Source of the DNA: Paenibacillus apiarius
GTDB taxonomy: Bacteria > Bacillota > Bacilli > Paenibacillales > Paenibacillaceae
Assembly (NCBI RefSeq): GCF_017052585.1
Contig: NZ_JAFFHZ010000001.1
Span: 1,488,001-1,552,000 of the forward strand
Direction: 5' to 3'
DNA length: 64,000 bases
Below, in pieces: positions 44,275-52,955 of the stretch. The notes beneath the pieces were generated by a model, which was not told where the DNA came from, did not search any database, and saw only the letters and a list, made by a program, of their open reading frames with translations. Numbering within the stretch: position 1 is the stretch's first letter; each line of letters begins with the position of its first letter. The position numbers were made by a program, and so were the translations under genes.

Positions 44275-45426
44275 ATGAACCGAATACAATTGCTCGACAT
44301 ATGGAGAGGGTTCGCCATAATTGGCACGCTCGGCACGAACATATGGCTGTTCGCTCATCTCGGTAATTTGGAAGCCATATTCCCCCCTTCATCCCAACAT
44401 TGGTGGTTGTCTCTGGACACCATCATTTCAACTATCGTATTGTTTCTCGTTAACGGCAAGTTCCTCGGCATGCTGACCATGATGTTCGGCGTAGGGTTGG
44501 AAATGAAGCGGAGGAAGGCGGAACGGCTTGGAACATCTTGGCCTGGTATCTATTTATGGACATCATTCCTGCTGCTTGCGGACGGCTTGCTGCATTATTT
44601 TCTCGTCATGGAGTTCGATATTTTGATGAGCTACGCCGTTACGGCCATCATCGTATCATTCGTTGTGAACCGGACTCGGAAGACGATTATTCGCGTCATG
44701 CTGTTGGCCGGAATCGTGCATTCGTTCATGATAATCTCCGCTTTTGTGTTAATTGCCTCGGCGAATGTCACTGTGTCCACCGGAGACGCGTTCAAGAGTG
44801 TCATACTGCTATTTCAAACAGGCACGTGGTTCGAACAAATCTGTTACCGATTCGAAGCATTTTGGATGTACCGCTTCGAGTCGATCGTGATACTGCCTAT
44901 GAATGTGTTTCTCTTCTTGTGTGGCGTCCTCTTGTTCCGTTCCGGCGCGTTCGCTGCGGACACGAATGGGCAAGCCATCCGCCGCAAGATGCTGCGTTGG
45001 GGGTTGGGGCTGGGAATTCCGCTGAACATGCTCATATTTGTTCCGGGTCTCTCGTTTGATATTCCGGTTCGCTATTTATTTGCGCCCGTGCTGTCACTCG
45101 GTTATATGGCGATCATTGCGAAAGTGATGGAGCTGAGCAAGTGTGGCTGGTTGTTATCCCGCTTGGAGGAAGTCGGAAAGACAGCCCTATCCTGCTATAT
45201 GCTGCAAAACATTCTCGCTTCCGTTATTTTCTATGGCTGGGGATTCGGCTTCGGCACAACCTCTGGTTCGTCGGTATTTACCATTTTCATGTGGGGACTT
45301 ATATCGGTTCTAATGATGGTATTCGCTCATCTCTGGCTTCGTAAATTCACCGCAGGTCCGATAGAATGGGCTTGGCGGCGGCTGTCAGAACTGCCTGTGG
45401 AACGGGAACGCTCTCTAAGCGGGTAG
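44275..45426 (+). CDS. DUF418-family membrane protein
   Basis: A 383-residue polytopic protein (about nine helices). The N-terminus LLDIWRGFAIIGTLGTNIW is the characteristic LDxxRGxAxxGI-type start of the DUF418/acyltransferase-like superfamily, and VGKTALSCYMLQNILASVIF near residue 305 is the DUF418 core. ATG 44275 is preferred because AAAGGATG is well spaced; ATG 44266 lies in that site. The transported or modified substrate is unknown; many relatives sit near stress or drug-response regulators. Confidence 0.85.
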   Translation: MNRIQLLDIWRGFAIIGTLGTNIWLFAHLGNLEAIFPPSSQHWWLSLDTIISTIVLFLVNGKFLGMLTMMFGVGLEMKRRKAERLGTSWPGIYLWTSFLLLADGLLHYFLVMEFDILMSYAVTAIIVSFVVNRTRKTIIRVMLLAGIVHSFMIISAFVLIASANVTVSTGDAFKSVILLFQTGTWFEQICYRFEAFWMYRFESIVILPMNVFLFLCGVLLFRSGAFAADTNGQAIRRKMLRWGLGLGIPLNMLIFVPGLSFDIPVRYLFAPVLSLGYMAIIAKVMELSKCGWLLSRLEEVGKTALSCYMLQNILASVIFYGWGFGFGTTSGSSVFTIFMWGLISVLMMVFAHLWLRKFTAGPIEWAWRRLSELPVERERSLSG

Positions 45427-45459
45427 ATGCACGGTGCCGAGGCTCTCTTTCTCCTAAAA

Positions 45460-45491
45460 AAGATGGCTCCTGACGAATCAGGAGCCATCTT
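45460..45491. terminator. Bidirectional terminator overlapping the phosphotransferase stop
   Basis: AAGATGGCTCCTGA / TCAGGAGCCATCTT, a perfect 14-bp stem with CGAA loop and short T runs on both sides, between convergent genes. The last codons of the minus-strand gene lie within the stem. Confidence 0.85.
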
Positions 45492-46497
45492 TCAACAGGC
45501 TTGCCGCAGATTCCATGAATCCTTCGGCCCAGCGGGAAAAAGAAAGGTCATTGTCCCAAGTTGCTTGATTGGTTGCTTTGGCACATCCCCACACCAATAT
45601 CCGGCGATGAAGCATATGGACTCTGAAGCGTTCCATGAAGGACTCTTTCGTGTCAGTGCCGGCGAGATAATGAGAGAGGAACTGCCTTGCCAGCTCTTTT
45701 TCCCCGTTCTCTACATACCATTCGGTCATTCGGGGCAAGTCCGCAGCTCCATCACCGAAATAGGAATTGGTAAAGTCAAACACGCCGCTTACTTGCCACC
45801 TATCCGCATGCTGCTGCAACAGGAAGTTCTCTGGTTTATAATCGCCCATAACAAAACATGGAGCGGGCAATTCATCAAATGCGGCAGCCGAGCTTGCCAA
45901 CACATCTTCAACCCATTCCATATCTTCGCCTGTAATTACGGAATACTTCTTAGCGTCATCGAGCCAATATCGAACGGTGTTATACAACCATGTTTTGTAG
46001 GAGCCTTCAAAGGGGCGCACCATGTGATTATCGGGATTGAACTCGCCGTATTGTTCCACTTTCCAGCTATGTAACTCGACTAAGGTTGCGGCCAGTAATT
46101 GCGCGATTTCTTTGTTATCTTCTGCGTGAAGGCTTGCTTGCAATTGCGGCGCGTTCAGATGTATGCCGGAAAGGCGGGGCATCAAGGAATAGCTCCAGCC
46201 GAAAATGTCATCCGAGTCGTCGATCAAATAGGGAGCGGGAACAGCCGCATTCGTCCGTGTGGCCAAGTGCTCTACAAAGAATTTTTCCTCTCTGAATTGC
46301 CCCTGAAAAATGGGATTCCCTTTCAAAACATACTCGCCTGCAGAAGATGTGATGAACATGGTCTGGCCCATCACGCCGTGTGCTGTTTTTTCCGCGGAAA
46401 CTAGCTTCCCGAGATCGAACCGATCAAGCATGAGCTGTAATTGCTCGTCCGTGATTTCCCCCAATTGATTAGAGGCAAAATATATTTTAACAGTCAA
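45478..46497 (-). CDS. Aminoglycoside-phosphotransferase-like kinase
   Basis: A 339-residue APH/choline-kinase-fold protein. The N-lobe has GEYVLKGNP (ATP-binding Lys). The catalytic loop reads CFVMGDYKPENFLL, which keeps the Asp and Asn of the HGDxxxxN motif but has Met for His; VFDFTNSYFGDGAADL is the metal-binding DFG-like part. TTG 46497 is chosen because GGGGGAGAG lies 7 nt upstream. It follows a type II thioesterase by 25 nt. Substrate may be a small metabolite or an antibiotic-like product. Confidence 0.75.
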   Translation of the reverse strand: MTVKIYFASNQLGEITDEQLQLMLDRFDLGKLVSAEKTAHGVMGQTMFITSSAGEYVLKGNPIFQGQFREEKFFVEHLATRTNAAVPAPYLIDDSDDIFGWSYSLMPRLSGIHLNAPQLQASLHAEDNKEIAQLLAATLVELHSWKVEQYGEFNPDNHMVRPFEGSYKTWLYNTVRYWLDDAKKYSVITGEDMEWVEDVLASSAAAFDELPAPCFVMGDYKPENFLLQQHADRWQVSGVFDFTNSYFGDGAADLPRMTEWYVENGEKELARQFLSHYLAGTDTKESFMERFRVHMLHRRILVWGCAKATNQATWDNDLSFSRWAEGFMESAASLLKDGS

Positions 46498-46522
46498 TGT
46501 GCTCTCTCCCCCGGAATTCCTG

Positions 46523-47266
46523 TCAAGCAAAATCTCCGCTTCGAATCAGCTCCGCTCTCGAGGAGCTATAGGGCAACAAAGCGTCCTTGACAACATTTGC
46601 GATTGGTTGAACATGATCAAAGAGAAAAAAGTGTCCTCCTTGAAATTCATGGAGTCTGCACGATGTGGACGTATGGGTTTCCCATCCCTGCACTTCATTG
46701 ACAAAGGATTCGCCGCTCCCGTACAAAACACTGAGATCCGTGTTCAACTTTTCCGCTTTCTCCTCATATTCGTATTGCTCTATAATCATGAAATCATTGC
46801 GTAGAATAGGAAGATATAAATCGATTAATTCCTTATGTTCAAAAAACTCTTGCGGCGTCCCTTCCAGTTCTTCAATTTCTTTCAGAAATTGTTCTTCTGG
46901 CAGGTCGTGAATGGGCTTATCCTTCTTCCTCAGGCGGGGAGCGCTGCTGCCTGAGCAGAATAAATGAACCGGCAGCGGATGTCCCTGCTGGCGCATATAA
47001 TGGCACAGCTCATACACAATAATCGCCCCCATGCTGTGCCCCCACAGAGCATATGAACCGTCATCGACATGCGGAATAATCTGTTCTGCTACATCTTCGA
47101 CGGCAGCACGAATCGACTTATAGAAGGGGGCCCCAAACCGTCTGCCCCTGCCTGACAATTCCAATGGCACTAACTCTACAGCATCACCCATGACATGTTT
47201 CCACGGGTTGTATATCATTGCAGAGCCTCCTGCATATGGAACGCAAAATAGCTTTACTATACTCAT
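46523..47266 (-). CDS. Type II thioesterase (GrsT/SrfAD-like)
   Basis: A 247-residue alpha/beta hydrolase of the type II thioesterase group, which clears mis-loaded acyl groups from NRPS/PKS carrier proteins. Landmarks: LFCVPYAGGSAMIYNPW, the nucleophile elbow GHSMG (Ser78) and EFQGGHFFLFDH with the catalytic His. ATG 47266 has AGGAG at 8 nt. No NRPS, PKS or carrier-protein gene is in the window, so it is an orphan here and must act in trans or with a cluster elsewhere. It is paired with a phosphotransferase-like gene. Confidence 0.88.
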   Translation of the reverse strand: MSIVKLFCVPYAGGSAMIYNPWKHVMGDAVELVPLELSGRGRRFGAPFYKSIRAAVEDVAEQIIPHVDDGSYALWGHSMGAIIVYELCHYMRQQGHPLPVHLFCSGSSAPRLRKKDKPIHDLPEEQFLKEIEELEGTPQEFFEHKELIDLYLPILRNDFMIIEQYEYEEKAEKLNTDLSVLYGSGESFVNEVQGWETHTSTSCRLHEFQGGHFFLFDHVQPIANVVKDALLPYSSSRAELIRSGDFA

Positions 47267-47416
47267 GACACACTCCTATCGATACCGATGTGAAATTTGC
47301 CGTTGCTGCACGGCATCTGTTCCGGTTCGCTATATCATCAATCATACTAAATAGGGGATGTCGAAGTAAGGTGGATTTTGTAAATTTACAAACGATTATG
47401 TTTCCGGCGAGTTTGA

Positions 47417-48157
47417 TTACAAGGTTTGTCCGCTGTCCACGGTGATGATTTGGCCTGTCATCGATTCTTGTTCCAGCACCGAACAGATGAGATGAGCGAT
47501 ATCCTCCGGTGTCGAAATGCGCTGCAGCAGCAGATTGCTGCTCAATCGGTTCATCTTCTCTTCCCGTCCTGCCCACCACCTTGTCGCGACGGCTCCAGGC
47601 GCCACGCTGCAGACTCTGATTTCCGGCGCCAGAGCGCGGGCCAACGATTTCGTCAGACCATGCACCGCGGCCTTGGATACGGCATATGGAAGCGAAGAGC
47701 CTGCCCCTGCCAATCCCGCAATGCTGCCCACGTTGACAATGGCGCCGCCTTTATTTTCCTTCATGAAGGGAGCAACAGCCCGTGCGCAGTAGAACATGCC
47801 TTTGACATTAACCGCATACAGCTCATCCCATACCTCTTCCGTTGCCGCTTCCAGATCATCCAGCGGAATGTGCCGGGTGATGCTTGCGTTGTTGACGAGC
47901 AAATCAACCGTTCCGAATTGATGGACAATCTGCCCGACCATGTTCCGCACTTCCCCGTCCCGGGAGACATCGGCTTGTATGGCTATTGCGCGCCCGCCTT
48001 CGTTTTCAATCAGTTGCGCCGTCTCCTCCGCCTCTGCTTTTGAACGCGAATAATTCACGGCTACGATTGCCCCCCGCCGAGCCAATTCGATGCACGCAGC
48101 CTTGCCTATCCCTGTTCCTCCGCCGGTAACGAGAACCACTTTGTTTTTCAAATCCAT
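47417..48157 (-). CDS. Short-chain dehydrogenase/reductase
   Basis: A 246-residue classical SDR. Cofactor motif TGGGTGIG (residues 10-17), NNAS near 88, catalytic Ser in VNVGSIAGLAG and Y-A-V-S-K near 154-158. NYSRSK after strand 2 suggests NADP(H). ATG 48157 (MDLKNK) is used, as the longer frame overlaps the tautomerase gene. It is 5 nt downstream of that gene and divergent from a LysR regulator. Confidence 0.88.
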   Translation of the reverse strand: MDLKNKVVLVTGGGTGIGKAACIELARRGAIVAVNYSRSKAEAEETAQLIENEGGRAIAIQADVSRDGEVRNMVGQIVHQFGTVDLLVNNASITRHIPLDDLEAATEEVWDELYAVNVKGMFYCARAVAPFMKENKGGAIVNVGSIAGLAGAGSSLPYAVSKAAVHGLTKSLARALAPEIRVCSVAPGAVATRWWAGREEKMNRLSSNLLLQRISTPEDIAHLICSVLEQESMTGQIITVDSGQTL

Positions 48158-48162
48158 CTCAA

Positions 48163-48576
48163 TCACTCCTTTTCCGTTGTTGCGCCAACTTCCTCTTGCG
48201 GCGCGAGCTGGGCAATACCGTTCCCGAACGACCAATTCCATGTGCCCGTCTCCGTCACAATAATCATGACATCCTGCTTGCGAATTTCCAAGGCTGCGTG
48301 CAGCCGTTCGGCGATGCGCGCATATAAAGCCCGCTTCTTCGCAAGCGTTCGGCCTTTCATCGTTATTTGAATGTAGATCATGTCTTCCGTGCGGTTGATA
48401 TTCAAGTAGTTCGGGTCATAAAAAAATTCATTTTCTCCATGCTGGGTAATCACTTGAAAGTAATCATCTTCAGGCACGTCGATGGTTTCGATCATGGCGC
48501 GATGAATAGTCTGGCTGATATTGCGGAGTTCTGTCCCTGATCTGCCTGTGCGAAGGTCGATTCGTACAAACGGCAT
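48163..48576 (-). CDS. Tautomerase-superfamily protein (N-terminal Pro)
   Basis: A 137-residue protein whose Met is followed by Pro (MPFVRIDLRTGR), the catalytic Pro1 of the 4-oxalocrotonate tautomerase/MIF superfamily. The chain is about twice the length of a classic 4-OT and shows the two beta-alpha-beta units (VRIDLRTGRSGTELRNISQT; MIYIQITMKGRTLAKKRALY). GGGGGAAT lies upstream. It forms an operon with the SDR, divergent from LysR, suggesting a small aromatic or keto-enol catabolic step. Confidence 0.82.
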   Translation of the reverse strand: MPFVRIDLRTGRSGTELRNISQTIHRAMIETIDVPEDDYFQVITQHGENEFFYDPNYLNINRTEDMIYIQITMKGRTLAKKRALYARIAERLHAALEIRKQDVMIIVTETGTWNWSFGNGIAQLAPQEEVGATTEKE

Positions 48577-48642
48577 ATGTGATTCCCCCTCGTGCGGCTT
48601 ATTAGTACTGCTATTGTATATCTCAATAATCGTTTTGTATAA

Positions 48643-48668
48643 TTGAATTAATCGAATCAATAATTCAA
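48643..48668. promoter_or_regulatory. LysR binding-site candidate
   Basis: TTGAATTA (48643-48650) and TAATTCAA (48661-48668) form a perfect 8-bp-arm inverted repeat with T-N11-A-like symmetry, in the divergent region between the tautomerase and LysR genes. Confidence 0.6.
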
Positions 48669-48692
48669 TATTATTGAACCATGGAGGTTAAC

Positions 48693-49592
48693 ATGGATCT
48701 TAAAGCATTAAAGACCTTTCATAGGATCGTGGCACTCGGAAGCTTTAACCGCGCAGCCGCAGAACTGAATTATGCCCAGTCCACCGTCACGGTGCAAATC
48801 CAAAAGCTAGAGTCGGAATTGGGAGTTCAGTTGATTGAACGGGGTAAAAGTTTTCAGCTGACCGAAGCAGGCCGATTGTTCCATCAACAAAGTACGCATA
48901 TTGTAAAGGATATAGAACATCTGGAAGCCACAATGTCGGATATGTTAGTGGGGGAAGCCGGAAATATTCGTGTAGGGGCGGTAGAACCTATCGCCAGTTG
49001 CCAGTTGCCCGGCATATTGGACAGCTTCTTATCCAAATATCCGAAGATCCGCATCTCGGTGGACATTGCGAATACATCTGATTTAAGCGAGCGGCTTCTA
49101 AAGGGGGAGCTTGACTTGGCACTCTGTTCGAGACAGGACATCGGAACCGCCCTTTACTTCGAACCGTTATTTTCAGAGGAGCTTGTATTTCTAGTTCCAG
49201 AGCGGCACCCGCTCGCAAACAATCCGACGCTCTCTTTCGAGGACATTACACATCATCGCATGCTTCTTACATCCAAAAATTGCTTGTATCGCAAAAAAAT
49301 CGAAATCGCGCTGCAGGAGCTATGCGAAAATCAAGTGGAAACGATGGAAATCAGCAGTATGGCTGCCATGAAACACTATGTCGAGAGCGGTCTAGGCATC
49401 GCGCTAGTTCCCAAAAGTATCACATCCCCGCAGCTATCGGGTGTGGTCGCCCGCCAAATAAATGGCACCCGGATCAGCATCACTTTTGGCATGCTCTGCA
49501 AGGCTGCCGATTATCCATTGAAGCTGGCTTGTGCAAAGCTGTATGAGTGTCTCAAGCAAGAACTTGCCGGCCCGGCGGATACAACGGCATAA
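48693..49592 (+). CDS. LysR-family transcriptional regulator
   Basis: A 299-residue LTTR. The N-terminal HTH reads ALKTFHRIVALGSFNRAAAE then LNYAQSTVTVQIQKLESELG; the periplasmic-binding-protein-like effector domain follows from about residue 90. ATG 48693 has GGAGG at 5 nt. Divergent from the tautomerase-SDR pair, which it probably activates in response to the pathway substrate. Confidence 0.92.
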   Translation: MDLKALKTFHRIVALGSFNRAAAELNYAQSTVTVQIQKLESELGVQLIERGKSFQLTEAGRLFHQQSTHIVKDIEHLEATMSDMLVGEAGNIRVGAVEPIASCQLPGILDSFLSKYPKIRISVDIANTSDLSERLLKGELDLALCSRQDIGTALYFEPLFSEELVFLVPERHPLANNPTLSFEDITHHRMLLTSKNCLYRKKIEIALQELCENQVETMEISSMAAMKHYVESGLGIALVPKSITSPQLSGVVARQINGTRISITFGMLCKAADYPLKLACAKLYECLKQELAGPADTTA

Positions 49593-49659
49593 GAGGGGCG
49601 GAAGCTCTGTTCAGCCGTTGCTGTCGGCAATCCGATCGTCCCCCACATCACATCCTGAA

Positions 49660-50688
49660 TCATTCAAGCTGCTGAGAAGTGCGGGTCATGGATACGCTTG
49701 ACTCTCTCACGATGAGGCGAGGTTCGAATTGAACCCGCTCGTAAACTCCCTTTTTTTGCTCCATAATCCGGTTCAACAACAGTTCAGTAGCCACTCTTGC
49801 CACTTCCGCCCCCATAATCGAGACGGAGCTGAGTTTCGGCGTCGTAATCGTGCCCCACAGTATATTATCGATGCCAACGACAGCGATATCTTCAGGCACG
49901 CGGATGCCTAATTCTTTGAACCGGTTGGCCAATCCGATTGCGATCATGTCGTTCCCCGCATAAATAGCGTCAGGCATATTCGCAAGCCCGGCAAAGTAAT
50001 CGGCTGCCTTCATTCCCGTCTGCAACGAGAAATCATCTCCGAAATAGACCAATGAGATATCGACATGCGGCAAGGCATCTTCATAAGCGAAAAACCTCTC
50101 CTCGATAATATCTTTGGGAGCGCCTGCATAAGCGATTCTAGTTCGGCCAATGTTAAGCAAATGCTCCATGACTAGTTTGCCTTCTTGAGCGGACATGCTT
50201 ACGATGTCCGCCTTGATATCGGACTCTAATTTTTTTCCGTAATTGATGACGGATATGGGGGTACTGGATTTGTTAATCCAGTCCTTGAGTGTCTTCGGGT
50301 AGGCAAGCGGCAGCAAAATGAGTCCATCCACATGAAGCTTCTTTACTTCCTTCAAAATTTCCAGCTCCGCTCTTGCATTTCCCAACGTATTAATTTGAAC
50401 GATGCGATAGCCATAGTGTTTGGCGGCTTGTTCGACAGCATATGCGATTTCCGGAACAAACGCGTTGCGAATATCCGGAACGGCTAGCGCAATTTGCTTG
50501 GTTTGCCGCACTTTTAAGCTTTGGGCAGAAGTATTGGGAATGAATCCAAGTTCTTCAACGGCTGCCATCACTTTGGCCTTTGTTTTCGCGCTGATGCCAT
50601 CCGCATCATTAATCGCTCTGGATACAGTCGCGATGCCAACTCCCGCTTTTTCGGCCACGTCTTCAATCGTAACTTTTTTATGAACCAT
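49660..50688 (-). CDS. LacI-family transcriptional regulator
   Basis: A 342-residue repressor with HTH TIEDVAEKAGVGIATVSRAI at the N-terminus, hinge helix (SAQSLKVRQT) and a sugar-binding-type core (AIYAGNDMIAIGLANRFKEL; DIAVVGIDN). Divergent from the butanediol dehydrogenase gene, with a perfect GGAAACGTTTCC site between them. It may sense a polyol or acetoin-related compound (inference). Confidence 0.9.
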   Translation of the reverse strand: MVHKKVTIEDVAEKAGVGIATVSRAINDADGISAKTKAKVMAAVEELGFIPNTSAQSLKVRQTKQIALAVPDIRNAFVPEIAYAVEQAAKHYGYRIVQINTLGNARAELEILKEVKKLHVDGLILLPLAYPKTLKDWINKSSTPISVINYGKKLESDIKADIVSMSAQEGKLVMEHLLNIGRTRIAYAGAPKDIIEERFFAYEDALPHVDISLVYFGDDFSLQTGMKAADYFAGLANMPDAIYAGNDMIAIGLANRFKELGIRVPEDIAVVGIDNILWGTITTPKLSSVSIMGAEVARVATELLLNRIMEQKKGVYERVQFEPRLIVRESSVSMTRTSQQLE

Positions 50689-50845
50689 TCCGAATATCCC
50701 TCCCGCCTAATATGGAATTGCTTCCATTTTTATATTGTGAACAAATCAAGGACATCATACCACATAACACCCATTATTCATTATATTTTCACGATGATAC
50801 AAATCAGATTTGACTTTATGGCGACATTGTGACATATTTAATATC

Positions 50846-50857
50846 GGAAACGTTTCC
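50846..50857. promoter_or_regulatory. LacI/CcpA-type operator upstream of bdhA
   Basis: GGAAACGTTTCC, a perfect 12-bp palindrome with central CG, fits LacI-family and cre-type sites. It lies 77 bp before the bdhA ATG in the divergent lacI-bdhA region. Confidence 0.7.
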
Positions 50858-50933
50858 AGTATGCTCTATCAATTTCCATGATTTCATAATATCCTTATCA
50901 CTTGTTTTCTACACTTCCAGGGAGATGATAGCA

Positions 50934-51983
50934 ATGAAGGCATTGAGATGGCATGGCGTAAAAGACCTGCGTTTGGAGAATATTGACGAACCAACCGCTC
51001 TCAAAGGCAAAGTGAAAATAAAAGTCGAATGGTGCGGAATCTGCGGCAGCGACTTACATGAATATACAGCAGGGCCGATCTTTATTCCGGGAGGCGCCCC
51101 TCATCCTATTACGGGAGAGCAGGCGCCTATTGTTATGGGACATGAATTTTCGGGGCAAGTCGTGGAAGTCGGCGAAGGCGTGACGAAGGTTCAACCAGGC
51201 GACCGGGTTGTTGTCGAGCCGATATACTCATGCGGTGAATGTGAGGCCTGCAAGCAAGGAAAATATAATCTTTGCGGCACAATGGGCTTCCTTGGCCTGG
51301 CTGGGGGCGGCGGCGGATTTTCCGAGTTCGTGGCTGCAGAAGAATATATGGTGCACAAAATCCCCGAGAGTGTGTCTTATGAGCAAGGCGCTCTTGTGGA
51401 GCCCTCTGCGGTTGCACTGCATGCAGTCCGCCAAAGCAAGCTGAAAGTAGGCGATCGGGCAGTCGTATTCGGTACCGGACCGATCGGCCTGTTAGTCATT
51501 GAGGCATTAAAAGCATCCGGCGCAGCGGAAATCTATGCCGTCGAGCTATCTGAACAACGCAAACAAAAAGCAGAGGAGCTCGGAGCCATTGTCCTCGACC
51601 CTTCCAAGGTTGATGTTGTGCAAGAAATTCATGAACGGACCAATGGCGGAGCAGATGTCGCTTATGAGGTCACTGGCGTTCCCCCTGTGTTAACGGATGC
51701 GATCAATTCCACCAGAATTGGCGGCGAAGTGATGATTGTAAGTATTTTCGAAAAAGAGGCGGCCATTAAGCCGAACACCATTGTAACGAAGGAACGGACC
51801 ATGAAGGGGATTATCGGTTACCGTGATGTATTCCCGGCGGTTATCAGCTTGATGGAAAAAGGGTATTTCCCTGCCGATAAACTCGTGACGAAGCGGATCA
51901 AGCTTGATCAGGTTGTGGAAGAAGGCTTTGAAACCCTCTTACAAGAAAAAAACCAAGTCAAAATTTTGGTCAAAGCGGAATAA
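50934..51983 (+). CDS. bdhA: (R,R)-butanediol dehydrogenase / acetoin reductase (zinc MDR)
   Basis: A 349-residue zinc-dependent medium-chain dehydrogenase that interconverts acetoin and 2,3-butanediol with NAD(H). Catalytic zinc ligands lie in WCGICGSDLHEY (Cys) and GHEFSGQV (His-Glu). The structural zinc loop is CGECEACKQGKYNLC, and the nucleotide motif is GTGPIGLLV. Length and motifs agree with Bacillus BdhA. ATG 50934 follows GGGAG. Possibly carbon-controlled through the upstream site. Confidence 0.9.
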   Translation: MKALRWHGVKDLRLENIDEPTALKGKVKIKVEWCGICGSDLHEYTAGPIFIPGGAPHPITGEQAPIVMGHEFSGQVVEVGEGVTKVQPGDRVVVEPIYSCGECEACKQGKYNLCGTMGFLGLAGGGGGFSEFVAAEEYMVHKIPESVSYEQGALVEPSAVALHAVRQSKLKVGDRAVVFGTGPIGLLVIEALKASGAAEIYAVELSEQRKQKAEELGAIVLDPSKVDVVQEIHERTNGGADVAYEVTGVPPVLTDAINSTRIGGEVMIVSIFEKEAAIKPNTIVTKERTMKGIIGYRDVFPAVISLMEKGYFPADKLVTKRIKLDQVVEEGFETLLQEKNQVKILVKAE

Positions 51984-51990
51984 AAAGCAA

Positions 51991-52026
51991 AAGTCGGATT
52001 TCTGTAAGAGCGGAAATCCGACTTTC
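51991..52026 (+). terminator. Terminator after bdhA
   Basis: AAAGTCGGATTTC / GAAATCCGACTTT, a perfect 13-bp stem, followed by CTTTATTTC. Confidence 0.85.
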
Positions 52027-52118
52027 TTTATTTCACAAGTTCCATATTGACATACCTGCTCGTGAGCACAAGCGCATTCGTTGTCCGCGCCATGCTCTGA
52101 TCCCCCTCTCTTGCGTTC

Positions 52119-52955
52119 TTATTTGACTGCGCCTGATGCAATACCCTTAATAATGTATTTTTGTGCCAACATATAAAAAATGACAACTGGAATAATTGTT
52201 AACGTTAATCCCGCCATCGCCTGATTCCATACAATGGTGAACTCTCCGAAGAAATAGAAGGTCGACAACGGAATCGTGCGCAGACCTTTGTCGGCCAATG
52301 TTAATGACGGAAGAAGGTAGTCATTCCACAGCGCGATCACATTCAATATGGCAACCGTTATCGTAATGTTTTTCAGCATTGGAAATACGATTCGCCAAAA
52401 GACGCCGAATTTGCCGCAGCCGTCGATCGTCGCCGCTTCCTCCAAATCAATCGGAATCGATTTGATAAAGCCGTGATACAGGAAAACGGCCATACCCGAA
52501 GCAAATCCTACGTTCATATAGATTAAGCCTTCATGCGTATTCAGCATTGCAAGATGCAGATTGGTGCGAATCCAGTCCATCACCTGCATCAAGGGCATCA
52601 TCAAGGTTTGGAAAGGAATCAGCATCGTCGCAACCAACGTCATAAAGATGATTTTACTTAGCTTATTGTCGGATCTTACGAGCATCCATGCCGTCATCGA
52701 AGCCAATACGATGATGAGCAAGACAGAAACAATCGTTACATATAAAGAGTTGCCGATAGCCGTGAAGAAGTTCATTTTTTGCATGGCTTCTTTATAGAAT
52801 TGAAAGCTGAAGGAAGTAGGGAAGGCCAGCGCATTTTCATATAGTTCCGCACGGTTTTTGAAAGAGTTGACCACCATCATATATATCGGCGAGAGGAATA
52901 TGACGGCAAGGACGAGAAGCAATATTTCGAGTAATAGCCTGCTTGGTTTTCTCAT
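52119..52955 (-). CDS. Sugar ABC transporter permease (MalG type)
   Basis: A 278-residue permease with six membrane helices. The EAA loop reads EEAATIDGCGKFGVFWRIVF and the N-terminal motif is FLSPIYMMVVNSFKNRAEL, typical of CUT1 sugar importers. Its start overlaps the stop of the MalF-type gene (TAATG). Last gene of the importer operon. No ATPase is encoded here, so a shared MsmX-like ATPase elsewhere is expected. Confidence 0.9.
   Translation of the reverse strand: MRKPSRLLLEILLLVLAVIFLSPIYMMVVNSFKNRAELYENALAFPTSFSFQFYKEAMQKMNFFTAIGNSLYVTIVSVLLIIVLASMTAWMLVRSDNKLSKIIFMTLVATMLIPFQTLMMPLMQVMDWIRTNLHLAMLNTHEGLIYMNVGFASGMAVFLYHGFIKSIPIDLEEAATIDGCGKFGVFWRIVFPMLKNITITVAILNVIALWNDYLLPSLTLADKGLRTIPLSTFYFFGEFTIVWNQAMAGLTLTIIPVVIFYMLAQKYIIKGIASGAVK

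Noticed and set aside
45427-46074. 215-codon plus-strand frame opposite the phosphotransferase gene
   Set aside because: Antisense shadow; no ribosome site, and it starts inside a terminator region.
46523-47266. An NRPS/PKS biosynthetic cluster around the thioesterase
   Set aside because: No synthetase, carrier or phosphopantetheinyl transferase gene is present within the window on either side.
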